Below are positions 8,010 through 17,518 of a stretch of DNA of 64,000 nt, piece after piece; position 1 is the stretch's first letter; each line of letters starts with the position of its first letter. Origin of the DNA: Planctomycetota bacterium (GTDB lineage: Bacteria; Planctomycetota; UBA1135; GCA-002686595). Below the pieces are notes generated by a model. The model did no database searches. It had not been told where the DNA came from and worked only from the letters and a program-made list of their open reading frames with translations. Location: contig JACKHT010000001.1 of assembly GCA_020638855.1 (NCBI GenBank), forward strand, positions 62,001 to 126,000, written 5' to 3'. The translations under genes were made by a program, and so were the position numbers.

Positions 8010-11000
8010 ATGAGAAGCCTGCTCAGCCCGCTTTGCCTTGCCCTCACGCCTTGCCTCGCCGCCCAATCCCCGGCGCGGCACAGTCTGCAAGTCACCCTGC
8101 TACCCGACGACCAGCGGATCGAGGTCACCGACCGCATCGAGATCCCCTCCGACTGGGAACCTGTAGCCACTCAAGACGGATCGGGTCCCGTCTGGAGCTT
8201 TACGCTGAACCCGGCCTTGCAGGTGGAAGCAAGCACGCCGGCCGTGGTACGGGACACACCGGACAGCGCCACCTACCACCTGGAGGGCGCGCTGCCCGAA
8301 GACCGCACCATCACGATCCAGTACGCAGGCAAGCTGCACCAAGCCCTTTCGGATGCTTCGGAGGAGTACACCCGCGGCTTCCGTGAAACCGACGGAATCG
8401 TGGCTTCTGAAGGCGTCTACCTGGCGGGCGAGTCGCGCTGGGTGCCGCGCTTCAACGACCGACTCTTCCAATTCGACGTCGATGTGCTGGCCCCCGAAGG
8501 CTGGCATGTGATCAGCCAGGGCCAAGGCACCTCGCGCGCAGAAGAAGCTCCGGCCGGACAGAGCCGAGCCCATTGGAAGTCAGGCCGGCCCATGGAGCAG
8601 GTGTACTTGGTGGGAGGTCCTTTGACCCGCTTCCAAGACAGCTCTCCCCCGACCGAAACCCTGGTCTACTTGCATGCCAACGACCCGGGGCTAGCCAACA
8701 AGTACCTGCAAGCCACCGACCGGTACTTACAGATGTACCGCCAAATGTTGGGCAACTACCCCTACACGAAGTTTGCGCTGGTGGAGAATTTCTGGGAGAC
8801 CGGTTACGGCATGCCGTCATTCACCCTGTTGGGCGAAAAGGTGATCCGCATGCCGTTCATCTTGAACTCGTCCTACCCGCACGAGATCCTGCACAACTGG
8901 TGGGGCAATTCGGTGTTCGTGGATGGCTCCCAAGGCAATTGGTGCGAGGGACTGACCGCCTACCTTTCCGACCACTTGGTCCAGGAGCTGCGTGGCAAGG
9001 GCGCCGAGTACCGTCGCAACGCCCTGCAGAAGTATCGCGACTACGTGCGCGAAGGCCGCGATTTCCCGCTGCGGGAGTTCCAATCGCGACATGACGCCGC
9101 CACCGAAGCGGTGGGCTACGGCAAGTCGCTCATGCTGTTCCACATGTTGCGCGTGCAATACGGGGACGGAATTTTCCTGCGCGCACTGCGCGACTTCTAC
9201 AAAACGAAAATCAACCAGCGCGCCACCTTTGAAGACCTACGCGCGGCCTTCGAGCGGGAGTCCGACGAAGACCAGAGCGCCTGGTTCCACCAATGGATGG
9301 ACCGCACCGGTGCGCCGAGTCTGGCCTTGCGGGACGCGCGCGTCGAGTCCAAGGACGGCGAGTCTTGGGTGTTGGCCCGCTTGGAGCAAACCCAAACCGA
9401 AGCCCCCTACGACATCGAAGTGCCCATCGCCGTCCTGACCGATGGCAAACCGGTGCGTTTCACCGTTCGCATGCGCGATCGTTCGGTGGAAGTCTGCCGC
9501 AAGATCCCCACCCAACCCCTGGGCCTCGTAGCGGACCCCGACTTCGACGTCTTCCGGCTGCTCGACCCCATGGAAACACCCCCGACCTTGGGGCAGATCT
9601 TTGGCGACCCCGAGATCCTCGCGATCCTACCCTCGGCGGATCCGGAAGAGCGCGAGGCCTACCGCAGCCTGGTCCAGGGCTGGGCAAGTCGCAATCATCG
9701 GATTCGGTTCGTGCTCGACACCGATTGGACCTCGTGGCCCAAATCCCAGAGCGTTTGGGTCCTTGGGGCGCGCAACGCCTTGGTGGCGGACCTCCGCTCG
9801 TTGGGTGGGGGTGCACAGTTCTTGGACAACCAGGGCGGGCTCGAGTTGGGTGGCGAGACCGTGGCGTTTGCCAACCACAGCACCGTGTGCCTTTGGCGCA
9901 ACCCGCTGCAGGCCGAACACGTGATCGGATGGCTGGTGGTCGACCCGCTCGAAGCCATGCCCGGCATGCGGACCAAGCTCCCCCACTACGGAAAGTACTC
10001 GTACCTGGCTTTCGAAGGTGCCGAACCGACGAACACCGTCAAAGGCAACTGGCCCGCCAGCGGATCGCCCCTGGTCGTGGACTTGCGAACCGACACCCAG
10101 GCGCCGCTTCCGGTGCTCGACCCCGAAGTACGGGTTGCCCTGGGCGCCTTGCCCCCCGAGTTTTCCGCCCAGCGCATGCTGCGCGACGTGCGCTACTTGG
10201 CCGATCCCGAGCGTGAGGGCCGCGGTTTGGGTAGCGCCGGATTGGAAGCCAGCGCCCAGTACATCGCCGAACGCATGCAAGCCCTTGGGCTGCAACCGGG
10301 AGGCGACAACGGCACCTGGTTCCAAACCTTCGTAGTCGAAAAGGGTCCCGCTGGCACGCCCGTGGAAACCAAGAACGTCGTGGGCGTTCTGCCCGGCACA
10401 CGCTGGCCCGAACAGTCCTTGGTCTTGGGCGCCCACTACGACCACCTGGGCATGGGTTGGCCCGATGCTCGCAAGGGAGCCGAGAACACCCTGCACCCCG
10501 GGGCCGACGACAACGCCAGCGGCGTGGCCGTGATGCTCGAGTTGGCGGGCAACCTGGTCAGCGCTGGCGCTGGCGGGCGATCGCTGGTCGTGGTCGCCTT
10601 CAGCGCCGAAGAGTCGGGCTTGCACGGTTCGCAGCACTATTGCGAACACCCAACCCTACCACTGGCTGGTTTGATCGGCGCCATCAACTTGGACACCGTG
10701 GGACGGCTGGGCAAGGGCAAGATCTTTGTGCACGCGTCAGGGACCGCCGACGAGTGGCAGCACATTTTCCGCGGTGCCGGCTTCGTGACGGGGATCGACA
10801 ACCAACTCGTGCCGACCATGGTCGAAGGCTCCGATCAAGTGAGTTTCTTGGCCAAGGGCATCCCCGCCGTGCAACTGTTCACCGGAGCCCACGCCGACTA
10901 CCACAGTCCCCAGGATACGATCGAAAAGGTCGACCCCGTGGGCCTCGTCAAGGTGGCTGAATTCACCAAGGAAGCGGTCACCTACCTTTTGGGCCGCGAA

Positions 11001-11339
11001 GAACCCATGCACGTGACGATCGCTGGGTTCCAATCGACGGGATCGGAGCAACCTGCGGGCGGTGATCCTTCGGCTCGGCGGGTCTCGTTTGGGTCGATGC
11101 CGGACTTCCAGTTTGGAGGCCCAGGCGTGCGCCTGGAGGCGGTCACCAAGGATTCTCCGGCGGACCAAGCAGGCCTGCTGGCCGGCGATGTGTTGCTCGA
11201 AATCGACGGAGTGGAAATCGCCGACCTCAAAGCCTTCTCCGACACGCTCAAGACCTTAACGGTCGGCCAGACCGTCGAAGTGGTCGTGCGGCGGGGAACC
11301 GAAGAAATCACGGCCTCGGTGACGGTCGTGGCGCGCTGA
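8010..11339 (+). CDS. Exported M1-type / M28-type metallopeptidase fusion with PDZ domain
   Basis: About 1109 aa from ATG 8010, which opens a clean signal peptide (LLSPLCLALTPCLA); an in-frame ATG at 7980 is the alternative. Domain order: an M1 aminopeptidase-like region with HEILH at residues 291-295 and the third zinc ligand in NWCEG (Glu about 313, one residue closer than in classical M1); a middle region without a recognised fold; an M28 aminopeptidase domain with all five zinc-ligand motifs (AHYDHLG about 808, GADDNASG, SAEESGLHGS, INLDTVGR, HADYHS); and a C-terminal PDZ domain (about residues 1030-1105). Likely a periplasmic or surface exopeptidase for peptide scavenging. Confidence 0.88.
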   Translation: MRSLLSPLCLALTPCLAAQSPARHSLQVTLLPDDQRIEVTDRIEIPSDWEPVATQDGSGPVWSFTLNPALQVEASTPAVVRDTPDSATYHLEGALPEDRTITIQYAGKLHQALSDASEEYTRGFRETDGIVASEGVYLAGESRWVPRFNDRLFQFDVDVLAPEGWHVISQGQGTSRAEEAPAGQSRAHWKSGRPMEQVYLVGGPLTRFQDSSPPTETLVYLHANDPGLANKYLQATDRYLQMYRQMLGNYPYTKFALVENFWETGYGMPSFTLLGEKVIRMPFILNSSYPHEILHNWWGNSVFVDGSQGNWCEGLTAYLSDHLVQELRGKGAEYRRNALQKYRDYVREGRDFPLREFQSRHDAATEAVGYGKSLMLFHMLRVQYGDGIFLRALRDFYKTKINQRATFEDLRAAFERESDEDQSAWFHQWMDRTGAPSLALRDARVESKDGESWVLARLEQTQTEAPYDIEVPIAVLTDGKPVRFTVRMRDRSVEVCRKIPTQPLGLVADPDFDVFRLLDPMETPPTLGQIFGDPEILAILPSADPEEREAYRSLVQGWASRNHRIRFVLDTDWTSWPKSQSVWVLGARNALVADLRSLGGGAQFLDNQGGLELGGETVAFANHSTVCLWRNPLQAEHVIGWLVVDPLEAMPGMRTKLPHYGKYSYLAFEGAEPTNTVKGNWPASGSPLVVDLRTDTQAPLPVLDPEVRVALGALPPEFSAQRMLRDVRYLADPEREGRGLGSAGLEASAQYIAERMQALGLQPGGDNGTWFQTFVVEKGPAGTPVETKNVVGVLPGTRWPEQSLVLGAHYDHLGMGWPDARKGAENTLHPGADDNASGVAVMLELAGNLVSAGAGGRSLVVVAFSAEESGLHGSQHYCEHPTLPLAGLIGAINLDTVGRLGKGKIFVHASGTADEWQHIFRGAGFVTGIDNQLVPTMVEGSDQVSFLAKGIPAVQLFTGAHADYHSPQDTIEKVDPVGLVKVAEFTKEAVTYLLGREEPMHVTIAGFQSTGSEQPAGGDPSARRVSFGSMPDFQFGGPGVRLEAVTKDSPADQAGLLAGDVLLEIDGVEIADLKAFSDTLKTLTVGQTVEVVVRRGTEEITASVTVVAR

Positions 11340-11361
11340 GTTCGCGCCGCGATCGGGTCGG

Positions 11362-11571
11362 CTAAGACTTCAAGTCGATCTGGTACAGCCGCTTGCGGTC
11401 GCCGCAAACGTCTTGCTTGGTCTTCTCGCAGTGGCAATCGCCAATCTTGGTTCCGTCGGGCAAACGCCCGCCACAGGAGCCGGAGAGGCGCTTGCCCTGC
11501 AGCATCACGCCGACGGCCATGCCGGCGACCGCGAGCACAAAGAACAGGAAGGCCGCGAGGAAGGTTTCCAT
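11362..11571 (-). CDS. nqrM: Na+-NQR maturation protein NqrM
   Basis: 69 aa with one N-terminal membrane helix (residues 3-24) and a short cysteine-rich tail. It has SCGG (Cys33), CHC (Cys46, Cys48) and VCGD (Cys56), matching the layout of the DUF539/NqrM family, which helps insert iron between NqrD and NqrE. In many bacteria nqrM follows apbE directly. Here it is about 6 kb away on the opposite strand, convergent with the M1-M28 gene. Its size, topology and four cysteines support the call, as does the presence of the nqr operon. Confidence 0.85.
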   Translation of the reverse strand: METFLAAFLFFVLAVAGMAVGVMLQGKRLSGSCGGRLPDGTKIGDCHCEKTKQDVCGDRKRLYQIDLKS

Positions 11572-11688
11572 GGCTAGATCCTAGGACATGCGGGGCTCCC
11601 GGGGGATCCCCCGGCCCGGATTTTGGTCCTCTGGGACCCCCAATCCAAAGCTCCCGAAGGCCCAGCGACCCAGAAGGTCGCCCACGGC

Positions 11689-13503
11689 CTAGCCCCAGTG
11701 CTGCTCGCCCCACAGGGCCAAGTTCAACATGGGCCATGCAAAGCGCCAAAACTGCTCCGGATCGGCGCCGACGGCCCCCAAGAAATCGGGCTGGAACACC
11801 TCGCGGGCAAACCGGCTACGTTGCAGCACGGGTACGGCCTCCCCCATCCATTGCTGGAAAGGCAGCGGGAAGGAGTGCTTGCTGCGCGTCTCGACCGCGG
11901 CGGGAATTCGGCCGCGCCAGGCTTGGCGCAGGATCAACTTTCCGGAGACGGCCACGGCCAACCCTCCGGCACCCTGCCGCTCGGGCTGGAACTTGTGGTC
12001 CATCGATAGGCCTTCGGCGTAGTCCGCAAACACCACGTCGCTGAACGGGGTCCGCCCCTCGATCGAAGCCAGCATGGTGGCTGTGTCCAAGCGCTGCAGC
12101 AACCCGGGAAGGTTCTGGTGGCGCAGGAAGCGCAGGTGCGCCTCCAGGGGATGGGCATCGGGCCCCACCTCGTCTTCGCAGCGTTCGAAGGTACGGTCGT
12201 AGTGATCCACCAGGAAACGATCTCCTTGGGCTCCCTCCCAGGCCTCTTGTGTGAGCAAGCGTTGCTTGTACTCCCGGGCCACCCAGGCCGAAGCATGCAG
12301 CTGGTAGGCTCCGCCCCCCAGGGTCGGATCGCCGCTCACGAGGTGGTCCCAAGCGGCCTGCAGGCTCAACTCGTACCCACCCAAGAGTTCGTCGGCCCCT
12401 TCCCCCGAAAGCACCACGGGATAGCCAGCCGCTTGCACTTCTCGACTGAGCGCATAGATGGCCACTTCGTTCGGTGTGCTCAGGGGCACGCCCAAGCGCT
12501 GCACCATGTGGGGCCAGTATTCGGTGAAGACCTTGCGGTCGGTCACGACCGAACGATGCTGGGTACCGAGGGCCTCGGCTACCAGCTCGGCCATCGGGCC
12601 ATCTTCGCTAGGCGCTTCGGCTTCGGGTGCCCGCGCACAGAAGGTGTGCAAGTTTCCAAGACGAGCCTGGGTCACTTGGCACACAACCGAGCTGTCGAGC
12701 CCACCGCTCAAGAAGGCGGCTACGGGTCGGTCGCTGACGAGATGCTCCTCGATGGAGTCCTGCAGTCGCGCGGCGAATCCGGCGGTTTCTTCGCGCGCCG
12801 GGCGATTGGAGCTCGCAGGCCCCTGATGCCACGAGGTGACGTTCGACTTGCCGGTTCGAGCATCCCACACCATGTAGCTTCCGGGCTCCATCGCCCGCAG
12901 GCCCTCGAACATGGTCCGCCGACCCAAGACCGAGCGAACGGTGGATAGGTAGGCACTCACCATCCCGAGATCGGGTTCGACCGACTGGCCAGGCTGGGCC
13001 AAAAGCGCGGGGAGCTCGCTGGCAAAGGCGATTTCGTCCCTGCCCGGTCGATAGTACAAGGGCTTCATCCCCAACGGATCGCGCGCCAGCACCAGCCGCT
13101 GCTCCAGCGTGTCGTACCAGGCCAGTGCGTACATCCCGCGCAACAGTGGCAAAGCCGCTTCGCCCATGGTGGCCAGCGCCCACAAAACCACTTCGCTATC
13201 GCAGGACGACCGCAGGGTCACCCCCATGCCCGTGAGTTGCTGGCGCAAGTCTTGCTCACCATACAGCTCGCCGTTGTAGACCAACACGTGGCGCCCATCG
13301 GGCGTAGCAAGCGGTTGCTGCCCACCCACACCCAAGTCGCGAATCGCCAACCGTCGGTGGCCCAGGAGGACGTTTTCGTGTTCCCACAAACCGGCTCCAT
13401 CCGGACCCCGGTGGGCCAACAGATCGCGCATGACCACCAATTGATCCGCATCGACCGAAGGCCGCAGGCCCCGTCGAGCGATGACTCCTACGATTCCGCA
13501 CAT
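11689..13503 (-). CDS. asnB: Asparagine synthetase, glutamine-hydrolysing
   Basis: 604 aa. The start is the ATG at 13503, because the mature protein must begin Met-Cys (MCGIVGVI) to expose the Cys2 nucleophile of the class II glutaminase domain; an upstream in-frame start at 13551 would bury it. The N-terminal amidotransferase domain spans about residues 2-230. The C-terminal synthetase domain has the ATP-pyrophosphatase loop LSGGLDSS and LSGEGADELLGGYE. It makes asparagine from aspartate, ATP and glutamine. Relatives also act in surface-polysaccharide pathways, so a special substrate cannot be excluded. Confidence 0.9.
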   Translation of the reverse strand: MCGIVGVIARRGLRPSVDADQLVVMRDLLAHRGPDGAGLWEHENVLLGHRRLAIRDLGVGGQQPLATPDGRHVLVYNGELYGEQDLRQQLTGMGVTLRSSCDSEVVLWALATMGEAALPLLRGMYALAWYDTLEQRLVLARDPLGMKPLYYRPGRDEIAFASELPALLAQPGQSVEPDLGMVSAYLSTVRSVLGRRTMFEGLRAMEPGSYMVWDARTGKSNVTSWHQGPASSNRPAREETAGFAARLQDSIEEHLVSDRPVAAFLSGGLDSSVVCQVTQARLGNLHTFCARAPEAEAPSEDGPMAELVAEALGTQHRSVVTDRKVFTEYWPHMVQRLGVPLSTPNEVAIYALSREVQAAGYPVVLSGEGADELLGGYELSLQAAWDHLVSGDPTLGGGAYQLHASAWVAREYKQRLLTQEAWEGAQGDRFLVDHYDRTFERCEDEVGPDAHPLEAHLRFLRHQNLPGLLQRLDTATMLASIEGRTPFSDVVFADYAEGLSMDHKFQPERQGAGGLAVAVSGKLILRQAWRGRIPAAVETRSKHSFPLPFQQWMGEAVPVLQRSRFAREVFQPDFLGAVGADPEQFWRFAWPMLNLALWGEQHWG

Positions 13504-13690
13504 GCCGCCCCTATCGAGACCCCATGGGACCGATCTAAAAGCGAAGCCCAATCCTTGCGGCAGGTCCCATCCACGCGATGGGTGTTCCTAGGCAGGAGGT
13601 TTCGCGCTGCGCCTCCAACAGCTTTTGGCTAGGAGTGCGGAAAGCGGAGGGCTAGGGCTAGGTCCCAAAAGGACCCAGCCCAAGCCCAAT

Positions 13691-16360
13691 CTAGAACCCG
13701 TCGATGTTGCGGGTGAGCAGCACGATTTCGTGCTCGAGTTCCTTGGCGCGTTCGCCCTCGGCAGCCACCACCTCGGGATCCGCCCTTTCGACGAAGCTTG
13801 CGTTGCCGAGCTTGCCTTGCACCTGCGCGAGGCCCTTCTCGGCCTTGGCCAAACGTCCCTTGAGCACATCGCGCAGCCCATCCAAGTCCACGTCCTGACC
13901 CAGGGTCACGAAGGTCTCAAACCCAGCCGCCACCGAAACGGCGCTGCCCGGCGGACGCGTTGCCTTGTCCACGATCTCCAAGCGATCCAGGTACGCCAAC
14001 GCCTGGGCCGTATCGGCATAACGCAGCAATACTTCGCGTTCGTCCTCGCGCGGAGCGACCACCAGGGCCTCCAAACGCTTGCGCTCACCCACCATGGTCA
14101 ACGCGCGCACCCGGCGTACGCTCGTCACCAATTCTTGCAAAAGCCCCATTTCCCGCTCGGCTTCCCCATCGTGCTGGACTCCCGCCCCATCGGGCCAGGG
14201 TGCGAGGATCAAAGCCTGCTCCGGGGTCTCGCCGATGACCTCGTGCAGTTGTTGCCACAGGGTCTCCGTGATGTAGGGCGTGAAAGGATGCAGCAATCCT
14301 AGGATATCGCGGATCACACGTACCAACGTGCCGCGCGCACAGGCCGCACTCAGAGCATCGTCCCCCATGAGCCGGGACTTGACCAACTCCACGTACCAAT
14401 CGCAGAAGTCGTTCCATACGAAACGGTACAAACACGTCGCCGCATCGTTGAACCGGTATTCGTTCAAGGCGGCGGAGACTTCCCCGATGGTGGCGCTCAG
14501 GCGCGATGCGATCCAGCGATCCTCCAAGAATCGGGAGTCGGCCTGCCGCTCGCCCGCCATATTCATCATGACAAAGCGCGCTGCGTTCCAGATCTTGTTG
14601 CAGAACCGGCTACCCTGTTCGAAACGATCGGGTGCGAGCTTGACGTCCTGGCCCTCCTTGGTGAGCAGGATCAACGAATAGCGCACCGCATCCGCCCCGT
14701 ACTGCTCGATCATGTCCAGCGGGTCGATGCCGTTGCCAGCGGACTTGGACATGCGCTTGCCCTTGGCGTCGAGCACGGTGGCGTGCAGGTAGCAGGTAGC
14801 GAACGGATTGCGCTGCTCGGGCGGCAGCTCGTCCATGAAGGCGTAACCCGCCATGACCATGCGCGCCACCCAGAGGTAGATGATCTCGGGCGCGGTCGAC
14901 AGGAACTGGGTCGGATAGAAGCGCTGCAGGTCGACGCTGCCCTTGTCAGGCCAGCCCAAGGTGGCCATGGGCCATAGCCACGAAGAGGCCCAGGTATCGA
15001 GCACGTCGGGGTCCTGGCGCACAAGGGGCTTGCCGGTTTCCGGATGGGGATCGCCCAAAGCCAGGTCCTCGATCGATGCGGAGGGCACGTCGTCTTCGTC
15101 GTACCAAACGGGGATGCGATGGCCCCACCATAGCTGGCGCGAAATGCACCAGTCATGCACGTTGTTGAGCCAGTGCAGGTAGACCTTGCCCCAGCGCTCC
15201 GGGCGGAATTGCAGCCAGCCCTTGTCCAAGGCCTCGATGGCCGGCTCGGCCAAGGGCTTCATCTTCACGAACCACTGCTCGCTGATCATGGGCTCGACCG
15301 GCGACTTGGAACGATCCGAAAGCGAGATGTTGTGCTCGATGTCCTCGATCTTCTCGAGCAAGTCCAGCGCCTCGAGTTGTTCGATAACCTGCTTGCGTGC
15401 GGCCTCGCGCGTCAGCCCAGCGAAGGAACCGCCGGCTTGGTTGATCTTGCCATCCTTCTCCAGGATGTTGATTTCCGCCAAGCCGTGGCGTTTGCCCCGT
15501 TCGTAGTCCGCGGGATCGTGCGCCGGGGTGATCTTGACCGCACCGGTTCCGTACTCCGCATCGACGCCTTCATCAGCCACGATCGGGATCTCGCGATCGA
15601 GGAACGGCAAACGACACGTCGTGCCGATCAGGTCTTTGTAGCGCGGATCGTCGGGGTGCACCGCCACGCCGCTATCCCCGAGCATGGTTTCGGGTCGGGT
15701 GGTGGCCACCACGATGAACGACCCGGGCTTGGTGGTCAGCGGGTAGCGCAGGTACCACAACTTGCCCTTGCGCTTTTGGTACTCGATCTCATCGTCCGAA
15801 ATCGCCGTCTGCAGCACACAGTCCCAGTTGATCAGGCGCGAGCCGCGGTAGATCAACCCGCGCTTCCACAGGTCCACGAACGCCACCCGCACCGCGTGCG
15901 AGAGGTTCTCGTCCATGGTGAAGGCGGTGCGAGTCCAATCGCACGAACACCCGAGGCGCTTGAACTGGTTGAGGATGATGTTCCCGTGCTCCTCCTTCCA
16001 TTCCCACACCCTTTCCAGAAAGGCCTCGCGGCCCATTTCCTTGCGGGTTTTGCCTTCCTCCGCATAAACCTTCTTCTCCACGACCGCTTGGGTCGCGATC
16101 CCGGCGTGGTCGGTACCAGGCACCCAAAGGGTGTCGAATCCCAACTTGCGGCGGTGGCGCACCACGATGTCCTGCACCGTTCCGTTGAGCGCATGGCCCA
16201 TGTGCAACACCCCCGTCACGTTGGGGGGCGGGATCATGACGGTGAACGTCTTGCCACTGCCGCTGCCTGGGGCCGGCGGTTGGAAGGCGCCAGCGGCGTC
16301 CCATTGGGCGTAGATGGTTTCTTCGATTTCCGAAGGGTTGTAGCGGGTGGAGAGATCCAT
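13691..16360 (-). CDS. valS: Valyl-tRNA synthetase
   Basis: Class I aminoacyl-tRNA synthetase, 889 aa, normal length. The HIGH-type motif is HMGH at residues 53-56, and the KMSKS-type motif is GKRMSKSAGNG near residue 537. The editing insertion lies between them (TTRPETMLGDSG), and the C-terminal part includes the anticodon-binding region and a coiled-coil-like tail typical of ValRS. ATG at 16360. The gene runs in the same direction as asnB, which lies downstream. Confidence 0.98.
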   Translation of the reverse strand: MDLSTRYNPSEIEETIYAQWDAAGAFQPPAPGSGSGKTFTVMIPPPNVTGVLHMGHALNGTVQDIVVRHRRKLGFDTLWVPGTDHAGIATQAVVEKKVYAEEGKTRKEMGREAFLERVWEWKEEHGNIILNQFKRLGCSCDWTRTAFTMDENLSHAVRVAFVDLWKRGLIYRGSRLINWDCVLQTAISDDEIEYQKRKGKLWYLRYPLTTKPGSFIVVATTRPETMLGDSGVAVHPDDPRYKDLIGTTCRLPFLDREIPIVADEGVDAEYGTGAVKITPAHDPADYERGKRHGLAEINILEKDGKINQAGGSFAGLTREAARKQVIEQLEALDLLEKIEDIEHNISLSDRSKSPVEPMISEQWFVKMKPLAEPAIEALDKGWLQFRPERWGKVYLHWLNNVHDWCISRQLWWGHRIPVWYDEDDVPSASIEDLALGDPHPETGKPLVRQDPDVLDTWASSWLWPMATLGWPDKGSVDLQRFYPTQFLSTAPEIIYLWVARMVMAGYAFMDELPPEQRNPFATCYLHATVLDAKGKRMSKSAGNGIDPLDMIEQYGADAVRYSLILLTKEGQDVKLAPDRFEQGSRFCNKIWNAARFVMMNMAGERQADSRFLEDRWIASRLSATIGEVSAALNEYRFNDAATCLYRFVWNDFCDWYVELVKSRLMGDDALSAACARGTLVRVIRDILGLLHPFTPYITETLWQQLHEVIGETPEQALILAPWPDGAGVQHDGEAEREMGLLQELVTSVRRVRALTMVGERKRLEALVVAPREDEREVLLRYADTAQALAYLDRLEIVDKATRPPGSAVSVAAGFETFVTLGQDVDLDGLRDVLKGRLAKAEKGLAQVQGKLGNASFVERADPEVVAAEGERAKELEHEIVLLTRNIDGF

Positions 16361-16455
16361 GGCTCAGCGGGGATTCGGGAAGCCGAGAAGGTAGCATGCC
16401 CGAGGGCCCTGATCCCCCCCCAAATGGCCTCCTTGCCCACCTGGGGCCCCATTCC

Positions 16456-17409
16456 CTACGCCCCGATCGCACGCTCAAGCCCGGCGCGCACGCCGAGCAA
16501 GCGGGTTTCGAGGATGCGGGCCGCACGGCTCGCATCGAGCGAAGCGTCGGCGGGACGGGGAGCCGAGGCTTGCTCCTCTTGACGTAGTGCGGGGCGCACA
16601 TAGCGCGCGCGCTCCTCAGAAGGCAGCCCCATGGCGGCCAAAATCGCCAATCCCAGCTCCAAGCGGCTCACCCGATCGGGCCCGGCCAAGTGCAAACGCC
16701 CGGTCTGGTTTCCCAGCATCAACTCCACCACCGCATCGGCCGCGTTGCGCACTTCGAGCGGTGTACGGAATTCATCGGTGAACAGCGCTGGCTTCTCGTC
16801 GCGCTCGACCGCTTCGAGCAAGCTGTCGGACGCTCCCAAGCCGCGACCCGCGGAGTCCCCATAGAGCAAGGGCAAACGCACCACGAGCGCCTGCGGGTAG
16901 GCTTCGAGGACGGCGGCTTCGCCCGCGGCCTTGGTGCGACCGTAGACCGAAACGGGAGCCACGGGTTCGGACTCCGCAAACCCTTTGCGCGGAGGTGGTT
17001 GTGCGCCAAACACTTGATCGGTCGATAGGTGCACCAATCGAATCCCGCGCTCCCCGCAAATGCGGGCGATGCGGGCAGGCAGGACCACGTTGCTGGCTTC
17101 GGCGGCCGCTGGATCGGCTTCGCAGGCGGCAGCCCGTGACATGGCCGCAGCCAGCACCACGTGACTAGGCTGCCAGCGATCGAAGGCGGCGGGCAACTCC
17201 TCGGCCATTTGCAAATCGAAGTTCTCCCACTGCGCCCCGTTGCGCGGTTGGGTGAAGCGTGGCGCCTCTTCGACTCGTCGCCCTACGGCGATCACCGGGG
17301 GCCCGAAGGGGTCGGCCATGGTGGCCAAGGCTTGCGCCTCGGCGAATGCGCTCGCGACCAAATGGGGACCCAGGAAGCCACTGGCTCCGAGTATCAGCGT
17401 GCCTTGCAT
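16456..17409 (-). CDS. RmlD-like NAD(P)-dependent sugar-nucleotide reductase
   Basis: 317 aa short-chain dehydrogenase of the extended, RmlD-like type. The nucleotide-binding motif GASGFLG is at residues 8-14, and VHLSTDQVFG followed by YGRTK (the YxxxK catalytic pair) is in the middle. The best match in kind is dTDP-4-dehydrorhamnose reductase, but no other rml gene is nearby, so the substrate is uncertain; some relatives belong to the MAT2B group. It is divergent from kdsA with about 108 bases between. Confidence 0.75.
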   Translation of the reverse strand: MQGTLILGASGFLGPHLVASAFAEAQALATMADPFGPPVIAVGRRVEEAPRFTQPRNGAQWENFDLQMAEELPAAFDRWQPSHVVLAAAMSRAAACEADPAAAEASNVVLPARIARICGERGIRLVHLSTDQVFGAQPPPRKGFAESEPVAPVSVYGRTKAAGEAAVLEAYPQALVVRLPLLYGDSAGRGLGASDSLLEAVERDEKPALFTDEFRTPLEVRNAADAVVELMLGNQTGRLHLAGPDRVSRLELGLAILAAMGLPSEERARYVRPALRQEEQASAPRPADASLDASRAARILETRLLGVRAGLERAIGA

Positions 17410-17499
17410 GGGCGTACTCTACGCCGCACGGCCACGGGGTGGAACCCGAGTTTGTCGCCGGGAGCAAACTCGCATCCCCGGGTAGGTACCCAGGCGGGG

Positions 17500-17518
17500 C
17501 TAGGCTAGAATCCGGGCA
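17500..17518 (+). promoter_or_regulatory. Possible leaderless promoter of kdsA
   Basis: A TAGAAT hexamer at 17506-17511 resembles a -10 box and ends six bases before the kdsA ATG at 17518. If used, transcription would begin at or next to the start codon, giving a leaderless message, which fits the absence of a Shine-Dalgarno sequence. No good -35 box is visible. Confidence 0.3.

Noticed and set aside
11599..11614. 16-bp palindrome between nqrM and asnB as a terminator or operator
   Set aside because: The sequence is a simple G/C palindrome around GATC with no T run and no matching second site.
13655..13681. Terminator hairpin after valS
   Set aside because: A stem (GGTCC/GGACC with flanking GGGCT/AGCCC) is present but no T run follows on the minus strand, so it was not called.
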